Origin: Desulfobulbus sp.
GTDB taxonomy: Bacteria; Desulfobacterota; Desulfobulbia; Desulfobulbales; Desulfobulbaceae
DNA: 64,000 nt
Direction: 5' to 3'
NCBI GenBank assembly: GCA_009780825.1
Contig: WQZH01000001.1
Location: 124,001 to 188,000, forward strand
Both the position numbers and the translations under genes were made by a program. Position 1 is the stretch's first letter; the number at the start of each line of letters is the position of its first letter. Shown one piece after another: positions 35,730-43,018 of this stretch. Under the pieces are notes generated by a model that was not told the origin of the DNA, did not search any database, and saw only the letters and a list, made by a program, of their open reading frames with translations.

Positions 35730-36047
35730 TTAATATGTGACCAACCTGTCACTTTCCGCCATCAGGCGGTAGAGATCAATTTGTTTGGCCCGCTGGTGAT
35801 ACGATGCCTCCACCCCGTGGAGATCAAGCAGCTTGCCTCAGGCCAGGAGCACCCCTTCAGACAGGGTGAAAACTTTGGCCAAATCGACAAGAGGAAACTC
35901 CTCGGAGGCCAATGAAGTATAGCGCACCGCCGGGCCATTGAGAAACATGGTGACGTCGTCCATCTGCTCCAGCATGAGATTACCCATCCGAAAGGCATTC
36001 CACACCACCTCCGGATCACCGCTGCACACCATCAAGGTCGTTTTCAC
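35730..36047 (-). CDS. DsrE-family selenoprotein (in-frame TGA read as selenocysteine)
   Basis: From GTG at 36047 (GGGGAGGA upstream), the DsrE-like sequence MKTTLMVCSGDPEVVWNAFR continues to TGA at 35838-35840, codon 70. The same frame then continues without interruption for 35 sense codons to TAA at 35730, reading GKLLDLHGVEASY...LYRLMAESDRLVTY, exactly the C-terminal half expected of DsrE proteins. In relatives the position is the active Cys of an ACG-x-CL motif; here it is LLA-Sec-GKLL. Total 105 residues, normal family length. A SECIS-like hairpin follows the TGA, and selB is nearby. DsrE proteins carry persulfide sulfur and pass it to DsrC/TusE, encoded 20 bases upstream. The alternative, a nonsense mutation in a pseudogene, is less likely given the intact downstream half and hairpin. 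Confidence 0.85.
35803..35825 (-). promoter_or_regulatory. Bacterial SECIS-like hairpin
   Basis: After the TGA, 15 bases are followed by CTCCAC-GGG-GTGGAG, a perfect 6-bp stem with a GGG loop, extended below by GAT/ATC across a GC bulge. The apical loop begins 21 bases after the TGA and starts with G, fitting the known geometry of bacterial SECIS elements bound by SelB. Confidence 0.7.
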
Positions 36048-36067
36048 CTGCCTAATCCTCCCCTCAG

Positions 36068-36730
36068 TTATTTCACGAACCGAAGGCCGGCGATCTTCAG
36101 CGCCCCACGGTGATACCCATCCGGAAACAACCGCTCGAAGGTGTCCAGATCAAGGTCACAGCTTTCACAGGTTTCGTAGATATTGGGAATCCGGTGTTGT
36201 ACCTGGTGGACATCGCGGAGATAATAGATGACCCGCCAGTGGTCATCAAACAACTTGCCATCCGACATGTGCATTTCCATGGCCCGATGAACGGCAAAGT
36301 TCTCGTCCCAAGAATCCGGATCCACGAGAAAACCGCGGACATCGGTGGCATAGGTCTTATCCCCGGACAGGGCCCGCAAATCGGCAACGGATTGCCGAAG
36401 GTGGACGCCGTAGGGAATGTTGCTGACCCGGTAGTGCACGCCGGCTACCCGGCAGATCCCCCGGTGGTACCCTGTGGGGAAGAGTTTCTGCAACTCCTGC
36501 GGCCGCAGGCCGTTTGCCTTGCATGCGGCAAAGATAGTCGGGCAGATTCCCGTTTTTTCATATACATCGCGGACATAATTGATCACGTCCCAATGTTCGT
36601 GCGAAAGGACGGGAACACCGCATTCCCGCGCCATTCCCTCGGCGAAATCCTTATTCCAATGCGCTGGATCAAGCAGATAGCCTTGGGAATCCATTTCGTA
36701 AGCCACATTTTTGTACTGAAAAGACTCCAT
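36068..36730 (-). CDS. Double-DsrC/TusE-domain protein, copy 2
   Basis: 220 residues with AAGGAG before the ATG. Two DsrC-like domains in tandem: residues 5-98 (YEMDSQGYLLDPAHW, HWDVINYVRDVYEKTGICPT, LFPTGYHRGICRVAG) and 125-217 (TDVRGFLVDPDSW, HWRVIYYLRDV, LFPDGYHRGALKIAG). Domain 1 keeps the inner DsrC cysteine (C93) and adds C63 and C70; domain 2 has Leu there but gains a CESC pair (188-191). The flexible C-terminal arm with the penultimate Cys of DsrC is missing in both. It presumably exchanges sulfur with the DsrE selenoprotein 20 bases downstream; a catalytic mechanism is not established. Confidence 0.82.
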   Translation of the reverse strand: MESFQYKNVAYEMDSQGYLLDPAHWNKDFAEGMARECGVPVLSHEHWDVINYVRDVYEKTGICPTIFAACKANGLRPQELQKLFPTGYHRGICRVAGVHYRVSNIPYGVHLRQSVADLRALSGDKTYATDVRGFLVDPDSWDENFAVHRAMEMHMSDGKLFDDHWRVIYYLRDVHQVQHRIPNIYETCESCDLDLDTFERLFPDGYHRGALKIAGLRFVK

Positions 36731-36857
36731 CTGTTCTCCTTTTCCTGACCGACAAGACTGCAGACAAACAGCCCCCTCAGTTTTTCACCGGCGAATCAAG
36801 TCCGCTACAACTGACAAAACAGCCGTCGCTCTTTTCTCCGAAAGGAGCCAAACGCGA

Positions 36858-37520
36858 CTACTTCACGAACCGTAGCCCGGCAATTTTCAGTGCCCCGCGA
36901 TGATATCCATCGGGGAACAAAACTTCCAACTCCTCCAGTTCGAGCTGACACTTCTCACAGGTTTCGTAGAGGGTGGGAATACGTTTTTCCCGTTTGAACG
37001 TATCGCGGAGATAATAAATCACCCGCCAATGCGCTTCGGCCAGATCTCCTTGCGGGAGCTTCATCTCCAAGGCGCGGTGCATGGCGTAATAGGGATCCCA
37101 ATTATCGGGATCGATCAAAAAGCCACGCACATCGACCAGATACTGTTTCTTTCCGGAAATGGCCTTGAGATCGGCGGTCGCCTGCAACGCATGGCTATTG
37201 TCAGGCACTCGGTCCAGCAGATAATCGACGCCGGCAATGCGACACAAGCCCCGGTGGTAACCGGCGGGAAACAACATCTTCATTTCACGGGGCCGCAGGC
37301 CAATGGCCTTACATACGGCAAAGACCGTGGGGCAGGCTCCTGTCTCCTGGCACAGTGTCCGCAAGGAGTTGATAGCGTCCCAATGTTCACCGGTCAAATG
37401 ATCGATGCCGCATTCCTTGGCAGTACCTTCGGCAAAATTGGCATCCCAAAAACCAGGATCGAGCAGGAATCCTTGGTCGTCGACTTGGTAAGTGGTGTCC
37501 TTGTACGAAAAATGCTGCAT
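36858..37520 (-). CDS. Double-DsrC/TusE-domain protein, copy 1
   Basis: 220 residues from ATG at 37520, chosen because AAGGAGG lies just upstream; a longer reading from 37550 starts inside the leader. It is a paralogue of the next gene with the same plan: domain 1 (YQVDDQGFLLDPGFW, LFPAGYHRGLCRIAG with C93, plus C63 and C70) and domain 2 (VDVRGFLIDPDNW, HWRVIYYLRDT, CEKC pair, ending GYHRGALKIAGLRFVK). The last 16 residues are identical to the neighbour's, showing tandem duplication. First gene of the operon, driven by the promoter at 37642-37670. Confidence 0.82.
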   Translation of the reverse strand: MQHFSYKDTTYQVDDQGFLLDPGFWDANFAEGTAKECGIDHLTGEHWDAINSLRTLCQETGACPTVFAVCKAIGLRPREMKMLFPAGYHRGLCRIAGVDYLLDRVPDNSHALQATADLKAISGKKQYLVDVRGFLIDPDNWDPYYAMHRALEMKLPQGDLAEAHWRVIYYLRDTFKREKRIPTLYETCEKCQLELEELEVLFPDGYHRGALKIAGLRFVK

Positions 37521-37641
37521 ACTTGTCCTCCTTGGATGTGAGCAAAACATGCGCCTTGCTTTTCCTGGTACAAGTCGGCGAATCCCCCCATCGATGACTT
37601 TCCGGAAAAACTCCTCATCAACTGCTGTGTAACTTCAAAAA

Positions 37642-37670
37642 AATATACCATCGGTTTGTTTTGCCTGCAA
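37642..37670 (-). promoter_or_regulatory. Sigma-70-type promoter of the double-DsrC/DsrE operon
   Basis: Minus strand: TTGCAG (complement of 37665-37670), exactly 17 bases, TATATT (complement of 37642-37647). Predicted start near 37635, leaving a leader of about 115 bases before the ATG at 37520. Confidence 0.6.
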
Positions 37671-37681
37671 GAAATCTCTCG

Positions 37682-37735
37682 TGGCTCCTCGTACTGAGCC
37701 AAGGTTCGAACTGAGGACCACATGCGGTCCTTTTT
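37682..37735 (+). terminator. Two hairpins with T-tract (terminator-like)
   Basis: GGCTC/GAGCC (37683-37687, 37696-37700 region) is followed by AGGACC/GGTCCT (37714-37719, 37726-37731) and TTTTT. This looks like the 3' end of a short plus-strand transcript or an attenuator ahead of the peroxiredoxin gene 240 bases on. What it terminates is unknown. Confidence 0.4.
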
Positions 37736-37977
37736 CTGCTTCGGTCTCACCTGCCCCGCAAAATCGATCTCCCGGGCAAGCACTGGGACAACCTGCCGAG
37801 CCGAGCGATCTTTATGACCACAGAAGAGACGGTTTTTGCCTCTTCCGCAGGAAAGAAGCGGGCAGATCCTGGCGTCACCCCCAATTATCGGCTATACTAT
37901 ATTTAACATGTATGTGGTGTAAAAACTGGGGCTGACCAGGCCTCATATAGCAACCTAAGTGCTCAAGTGGAGGAAAT

Positions 37978-38598
37978 ATGCCAGATGGAACTTCAGTTGT
38001 TGTGCCCTTGCAGCTTGGACAAAAGATAAAAGATTTTGCATTCAGCACATACAATCCCGTGGGGAATCATTTTGAAGAACACAACCTGTTCCAATATATT
38101 CTGAAGAAAAAATGGATCGTGCTCTATTTTTATCCTGCTGACTTTACTTTTGTATGCCCCACGGAACTCTCGGATTTAGGGCAATACCAAGATCAACTGC
38201 AGCAGATGAATGTGGAGATTATTTCTGTTTCCACCGATACCAAATTCTCGCATCTGGCCTGGTGCAAGGCCGAAAAATTGCTGAAGGACATCAGGTTTCA
38301 GATGGCTTCCGATCCCACCGGCGAACTCGCGACTGTCTTTGGGGTGTATGATGCTGCGGGAGGCACCGCCTTGCGTGGCACTTTTATTATCAATCCGGAA
38401 GGCGTATTAGTCGGCTCTGAGGTCAACTACTACAATGTTGGCCGTAATGCCGCAGAATTATTGCGTAAAGTTCAAGCATACACCTATCTGCACGATCATC
38501 TGGATCAAGTGTGTCCGGCCGCTTGGACCGAAGGGCAGGAGGTGCTCACTCCTTCAGAAAAACTCGTCGGCCGCGTGTATGATTTTGTTGAGAAGTAG
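37978..38598 (+). CDS. 2-Cys peroxiredoxin (AhpC family)
   Basis: 206 residues with GGAGG five bases before the ATG. The peroxidatic Cys is C60 in FTFVCPTEL and the resolving Cys is C179 in VCPAAW; both are present, so it is a typical 2-Cys enzyme reducing H2O2 and organic peroxides. DTKFSHLAW and GTFIINPEG are also AhpC-like. No ahpF is adjacent. The gene is AT-richer than most of the window and sits beside a transposase remnant, so it may be imported. It is divergent from the sulfur-relay operon. Confidence 0.95.
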   Translation: MPDGTSVVVPLQLGQKIKDFAFSTYNPVGNHFEEHNLFQYILKKKWIVLYFYPADFTFVCPTELSDLGQYQDQLQQMNVEIISVSTDTKFSHLAWCKAEKLLKDIRFQMASDPTGELATVFGVYDAAGGTALRGTFIINPEGVLVGSEVNYYNVGRNAAELLRKVQAYTYLHDHLDQVCPAAWTEGQEVLTPSEKLVGRVYDFVEK

Positions 38599-38716
38599 AA
38601 CGGTCGAGGTGCTGCAATCGTGTGACAAGATCAGGCTACTCTTTCGCATGCCTGTCACTGGTTCATCCCGGTCCTGCAAGCGAAGGGCGGCGGTTGCACC
38701 ATCAAATGGATGTGTC

Positions 38717-38875
38717 ATGAACATCAAATTGCATCACCGAGTACGCATCAACCCGGAGATCCAAGAGGTAATCCGGCAATCAAGCCGTCCCGGAAGAACG
38801 CTTGCCCAGCAGCTAATACAATGGCCTGGTCGAACGATTCAACCGCAGAATAATATAGATGGTTATGGACGATAA
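38717..38875 (+). pseudogene. Transposase N-terminal remnant (IS481-like)
   Basis: A 52-codon reading starting MNIKLHHRVRINPEIQ... followed by a degenerate helix-turn-helix start (SRPGRTLAQQL). This resembles the N-terminus of IS481-type transposases (MNI-LH---TTP-R--I--S). The remainder of the transposase is absent; the reading ends inside the first codons of the GGDEF gene. I judge it a decayed fragment; resemblance is from memory of the family. Confidence 0.4.
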
Positions 38876-39911
38876 CGAAGCGCTTGCTCTTGCGCATCAG
38901 GTGCTTGCATATGTTGAGCTTCTGCAAAACGCTCCAGAAGTTCCGATGATTCCGGCGCCTTTTGCCAACGACGCCAACTTCATCAGTTATCATGAAAAAG
39001 CTGCAGAATTGCGCAGTATTGTCGCCGCGCTTGCCAGAGGCGATCTTTCTATACCCATAACCATGAAGGGCTTTATTGCCGGCGCTTGTAAGAACTTACA
39101 GGCAAATTTGCGTCACATGATTTGGAAAGTGCAGCAAGTCGAACAAGGCGACTACACTCAACGCATTGATTTCTTAGGTGAATTTTCTAAATCTTTTAAC
39201 ACCATGGCAGAAAAACTGGCAGTGACCATAGAAGAGTTGCGTCAGAAAGAGGAAGCCTTGACCGCACTGGCCATATCTTTGCAACAAGAAGCCAGAAGAC
39301 GCAGTGATGCGCTGCATGAATTAAAAAAGAGCGAACAGAGGTTCAAGGAACTTGCCCAGCGTGACCCGCTCACCAACCTGTACAACAGACGTTCCTTTTT
39401 TGCTTTTGCCGAAACGGGAGTGCAAAGCGCAGCCGCCTTGAAAGAACCATGTTGCGTGTGCCTGCTCGATGTGGACTATTTCAAACGGTTTAATGACACA
39501 TTTGGCCATCTGGAAGGCGACCGCGCGTTGCAGTATGTGGTGCAGCACAGCCTAAGCGAGCTGCACCAGCCCAACATTATGGGCCGGTATGGCGGCGAAG
39601 AGTTTATCTTCTTCTTTTCCAGCGTAGGGAAGGAACAAGGTTATGCTGAGGCTGACCGTATTCGGCTTGCAATCGAAAGAAACACGTTTCCCCTGGAAAA
39701 CGGCGGCACAGCTTCTCTTACCGTAAGCCTTGGGGTTGCCGTTATTCTGCCTGATGAACAAACGGAAGACTACGCCAAAAAACTTCGCCTGGGAATCGCC
39801 CGAGCAGATACCGCGCTGTATGAAGCCAAGGCACAGGGGAGAAATCGAATCTGCCTGGCTCCACTTGCTGAGCCAACCATGGATTCTGCCAACCCTTCAA
39901 TTTCTATGTAG
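38859..39911 (+). CDS. Diguanylate cyclase (GGDEF) with HAMP-like region
   Basis: 350 residues. A soluble N-terminal helical region contains a HAMP-like segment (ALARGDLSIPI...QVEQGDYTQRIDFLGEFSKSFNTMAEKL) without membrane helices, then a coiled coil (about 125-165) and a GGDEF domain with DPLTNLYNRR, DVDYFKRFNDTFGHLEGD and the active-site RYGGEEF. It should make c-di-GMP. No RxxD inhibitory site is visible at the usual place. PilZ receptors are encoded at 11315 and 54289. Start at 38859 (ATG GTT ATG) is ambiguous by two codons. Confidence 0.92.
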   Translation: MVMDDNEALALAHQVLAYVELLQNAPEVPMIPAPFANDANFISYHEKAAELRSIVAALARGDLSIPITMKGFIAGACKNLQANLRHMIWKVQQVEQGDYTQRIDFLGEFSKSFNTMAEKLAVTIEELRQKEEALTALAISLQQEARRRSDALHELKKSEQRFKELAQRDPLTNLYNRRSFFAFAETGVQSAAALKEPCCVCLLDVDYFKRFNDTFGHLEGDRALQYVVQHSLSELHQPNIMGRYGGEEFIFFFSSVGKEQGYAEADRIRLAIERNTFPLENGGTASLTVSLGVAVILPDEQTEDYAKKLRLGIARADTALYEAKAQGRNRICLAPLAEPTMDSANPSISM

Positions 39912-40134
39912 CAGTTCCCCCCGCTCCAGGCGAGAAGCCGCCCGCTCGATGGCCGGACCAGGCAGGCAAGCGCCAGCAATATTTTTTTCACTCACTTTGG
40001 GTTGCGTTCTACCGTCCTTGTGCCAGGAGGGCACGGTATATTCTGTCGAATCAATCTCAGTACAAGAGAAATATAAAATAATTTCTTATTGATACAGTTA
40101 TCCAAGAGCCGACAGAATTGTCGATAAGTAAAAA

Positions 40135-41196
40135 TCAGCCGCCAATCAGGCGACCACGCCAAGGACCCTGTCCACAGGGGAAGGAAAAGATCAGATGATC
40201 GCGTTGCACAACCACCCTCAAGCCCCGGCTGAGATGCAACTCGCTACCTGTCCGGCCTGTGCCGGCAGCGGCGAGGAGGAGGAGTATCTGCCGGTAGCGG
40301 GCGGGGACTCCAAGCTCCCAAAGTAACCGTTCGAGCAAACGCCGTTGCAGGGCCGGATGGAGACGGCGAAAGGCCGCCCGGTCAAGACGGCGGGCGGGAG
40401 ATTCTCCGGAATCCACTGGCGGGGGATCAACCACGGCCTCCCATTGTCCGGCCAGCAGAGATGCGAGCAGATCCTCGTCCTCGCCGAGATTGGCGGCGGT
40501 CTTGAGCAAGGCGGAGCGGATGCCTGGATCATATTCCGACTCCAGCAGCGGCAGGAGATCGAGTCGAATGCGGTTGCGGAGAAAACGGCGATCGTCGTTG
40601 CTCGAATCGTGACAATAGCCAACGCCCTTGTCCGCCAGATACGCGAGCACCTCCTGCTTGCGGACACCGAGCAGCGGCCGGATCAGACGGTCCGAACGCG
40701 GCCGCATTCCGGCCAGCCCCTTGCCGCCGCTTCCCCTGAACAAGCGCAGCAAGATCTCCTCCGCCTGATCGTCGGCGGTATGCGCCACAGCCAACATATC
40801 GGTCGACCATTGCCCGGCCAATTCGGCAAAGGCTCGGTAGCGCGCTTCCCTGGCCGCATGCTCCAAGGACAACCCGTCCGCAGCAGCAACACTGCAGACA
40901 TCCGCTGTCATGCGCACGGAATCGATTCCAAGCCGGCTGGCGGCCTCGCGTACGCAAGCCCATTCGGCAGGGGTCTCATCGGGCCGCAGCCCATGATCAA
41001 TGTATGCAGCCACGAGCGTGCAAGGCAACGCATCCCGCAAGGCAGCCAGCACATGCAGTAGGGCCATGGAATCGGCACCGCCGGATACGCCGACCAGAAG
41101 ATGGATGCCGGCGACCGGCAGGGCCTCCCGGATAATGTCTTGATAAATCCGATATTCAAATGGATGCAGCACTGTTTTCTTCCATGCCCGATCCAT
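40135..41196 (-). CDS. tilS: tRNA(Ile)-lysidine synthetase
   Basis: 353 residues. The PP-loop ATPase motif VSGGADSMALL lies near residue 36, with YIDHGLRPDE, HTADDQAEEILLRLFRGSGGKGLAGM and RPLLGVRKQEVLAYL following. TilS converts C34 of the AUA-decoding tRNA-Ile to lysidine and is essential. The C-terminal domain is short compared with E. coli TilS, as in many non-enteric bacteria. It lies 22 bases after mpl on the same strand. Confidence 0.95.
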   Translation of the reverse strand: MDRAWKKTVLHPFEYRIYQDIIREALPVAGIHLLVGVSGGADSMALLHVLAALRDALPCTLVAAYIDHGLRPDETPAEWACVREAASRLGIDSVRMTADVCSVAAADGLSLEHAAREARYRAFAELAGQWSTDMLAVAHTADDQAEEILLRLFRGSGGKGLAGMRPRSDRLIRPLLGVRKQEVLAYLADKGVGYCHDSSNDDRRFLRNRIRLDLLPLLESEYDPGIRSALLKTAANLGEDEDLLASLLAGQWEAVVDPPPVDSGESPARRLDRAAFRRLHPALQRRLLERLLWELGVPARYRQILLLLAAAGTGRTGSELHLSRGLRVVVQRDHLIFSFPCGQGPWRGRLIGG

Positions 41197-41218
41197 ACAG
41201 GCTTTGGAACAAGACCGG

Positions 41219-42667
41219 TCAAGCCGGATGGCCGAGTTGGGCCAGCAGCCGTTCGTGAATGCCGTCGAAACCGCCGTTGGAGAGCACGACCACTATGTCG
41301 CCATCGCGGCAGAGGCCGCCCAATTCGGCCAGGATGGCCTCGGTATCGGGAAAGGACCGGGCCGGGATACCCTGTTTTTCCAGATCCGCCGCCAGGCGGA
41401 CGGACGAAAACTGCTCGCTCATCGGCATGCCGTCAAGCGGCACATGCTCGCGGACCAACACTGTGTCGGCGTCGCCGAAAACCCGGGTGTATTTCTCCTG
41501 AAACACGGCCCGGCGGCTGGAATTGGTCCGCGGCTCGAACACGACAATCAGCCGGTTCCCCGGCCAGGCCAACCGCAGCCCATGCAGGGTCTCTCGGACC
41601 GCAGTGGGATGGTGAGCGAAATCGTCGATCACGGTAATGCCCCGTGCCACGCCTCGGACCTGCTGCCGCCGCTTCACGCCCTCAAAAGTGGTTAAGCCGG
41701 CCACAATGGCGTCAAAGGCAAAGCCGAGATGGTGCAACAGGGCAATCACCGCCAGGGCGTTGAGTCCGTTGTGCCGCCCAGGCATGGGCAGGGTGCAGCG
41801 GCCCATCGGCTTTCCCCGGTGCGAAACTGAAAATTCGATGGACAAGCCTCTGGCCCGCAGACCGGTCAATTGCCATTCGCAGTCCGTGCCCGTGCCATAA
41901 CCGACAATCGGACAACGGGCGGTTCCGGCCAATTCGACCACTATCGGGTCGTCCATGCAGGCGACCAAAACGCCAGCGGACGGAATGCGGCCGATGAATT
42001 CGGCAAAGGAGGATTTGATCGCCGCCAAATCGGGGAAAATATCGGCGTGGTCGAATTCAACCGAGGTGAGGATGGCGCCAAACGGACGATAATGCTGGAA
42101 TTTTGACACCTTATTGAAAAAGGCCGTATCATATTCGTCGCCTTCGACCACAAAAAACTGACCGTTGCCCACGCGGGCATTGCGACCGAAAGCCTCGACC
42201 AGACCGCCGATCATGCAGCCCGGATCAGCGCCGAGGCGATAGAGGGTGGTGGCCAGAAGCGATGAGGAGGTGGTTTTGCCGTGGGTACCGGCCACCACCA
42301 GGGAGCGTTTGCCTGCCAGGAAAAAATGGCCCAGGGCCTGGGGCATCGAAAGGTACGGCAGGCCAAGCCTGCCCAACTCCGCTGCCTCGGGGTTGGTGAT
42401 TCGGACGACATTGCCGACGATCACCAGATCGGGCCGAGCCGCGAGGTTGGTGGCGGCGTATCCAGACATCACCTCAATGCCCAGACGCGCGAGAAAATCG
42501 GACATCGGCGGATAGACGTTCTGGTCCGATCCGGTCACCGTGTAGCCCTGTTCCTGGAGGATAGAGGCCAGCGCGGCCATGCCGGTGCCGCAGATGCCGA
42601 TCAGATGGATATGGCGAGGGTTGTCGGGCGCGCGGTTCAGGGCCGGATCGAGCAGCCCCATGCTCAT
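41219..42667 (-). CDS. mpl: UDP-MurNAc:L-Ala-gamma-D-Glu-meso-DAP ligase Mpl
   Basis: 482 residues. Mur-ligase fold: IHLIGICGTGMAALA at the N-terminus, ATP loop VVAGTHGKTTSSSLLA, VEGDEYDTAFFNKVSKF and TSVEFDHADIFPD, which distinguish Mpl from MurC. It reattaches recycled tripeptide to UDP-MurNAc in the cytoplasm. Its start overlaps the small upstream gene as ATGA (42664-42667). With AmgK- and MurU-like genes nearby it indicates peptidoglycan recycling. Confidence 0.93.
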   Translation of the reverse strand: MSMGLLDPALNRAPDNPRHIHLIGICGTGMAALASILQEQGYTVTGSDQNVYPPMSDFLARLGIEVMSGYAATNLAARPDLVIVGNVVRITNPEAAELGRLGLPYLSMPQALGHFFLAGKRSLVVAGTHGKTTSSSLLATTLYRLGADPGCMIGGLVEAFGRNARVGNGQFFVVEGDEYDTAFFNKVSKFQHYRPFGAILTSVEFDHADIFPDLAAIKSSFAEFIGRIPSAGVLVACMDDPIVVELAGTARCPIVGYGTGTDCEWQLTGLRARGLSIEFSVSHRGKPMGRCTLPMPGRHNGLNALAVIALLHHLGFAFDAIVAGLTTFEGVKRRQQVRGVARGITVIDDFAHHPTAVRETLHGLRLAWPGNRLIVVFEPRTNSSRRAVFQEKYTRVFGDADTVLVREHVPLDGMPMSEQFSSVRLAADLEKQGIPARSFPDTEAILAELGGLCRDGDIVVVLSNGGFDGIHERLLAQLGHPA

Positions 42668-42846
42668 TGGGAGCGGACCGTCCGCTGGATGGCCTTGTAG
42701 ACCGAATCAAAGGTTTCCTCGAACGACGAGGGTGTCAACCGCCCCACCTCAATAAATTTGACCACGATCTCCTTGGCCACCTTGAAAATAGCCTCGTCGG
42801 TCACTTCCTGCCGTCCGGACTGTCTGTTTTTCTCCTCAACTCCCAT
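42664..42846 (-). CDS. Small conserved-looking protein upstream of mpl
   Basis: 60 residues: a charged start followed by TDEAIFKVAKEIVVKFIEVGRLTPSSFEETFDSVYKAIQRTV, predicted helical and soluble. The ATGA overlap with mpl indicates a real, translationally coupled gene. I do not know its function; the pattern resembles small regulatory or structural helical proteins of this group of bacteria. Confidence 0.75.
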   Translation of the reverse strand: MGVEEKNRQSGRQEVTDEAIFKVAKEIVVKFIEVGRLTPSSFEETFDSVYKAIQRTVRSQ

Positions 42847-42867
42847 GGATCACCTTTCAATTTCCTG

Positions 42868-42920
42868 CCAATAAAAAAACCCCCGTTACAGGAAGAAGGC
42901 CAGTTCAAATGTAACAGGGG
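42868..42920 (-). terminator. Terminator of the secreted-protein gene at 43019-43615
   Basis: CCCCCGTTACA (42880-42890) pairs with TGTAACAGGGG (42910-42920) with one mismatch. On the minus strand it is followed by a T-rich run opposite 42870-42879. It separates the secreted-protein gene from the mpl operon. Confidence 0.75.
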
Positions 42921-43018
42921 CAACCGCCCGCACACGGAAAAAACCTCGTCAGCATTCTCCGGGAGGGTATGGTTTTTGTGTATGTTCAGAGAAAGGCTCT
43001 GTCCCTCCGTTCCGGAAA

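Larger units (their letters stand above)
37521..37977. other. Divergent intergenic region, sulfur-relay operon/ahpC-like gene
   Basis: It contains the minus-strand promoter of the double-DsrC operon and a plus-strand double hairpin with T-tract (37682-37735). Near 37893-37903 the plus strand has overlapping TATACT/TATATT sequences that could be -10 elements for the peroxiredoxin gene, without a clear -35. No protein-coding gene is credible. Confidence 0.5.

Noticed and set aside
35762..36019. 85-codon minus-strand reading overlapping the DsrE gene in another frame
   Set aside because: It is rich in Trp, Ser and Arg with no domain; the DsrE frame explains the region through the TGA to TAA.
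35838..36047. DsrE gene as a nonsense-mutated pseudogene
   Set aside because: The frame after the TGA remains open and family-like to a normal C-terminus, the hairpin fits SECIS geometry and the TGA is at the active Cys; decay would not predict these together.
37696..37730. tRNA-like T-arm (GGTTCGAA)
   Set aside because: No matching T-stem, acceptor stem or anticodon arm around it; the local structure is two simple hairpins. It is not tRNA-Sec.
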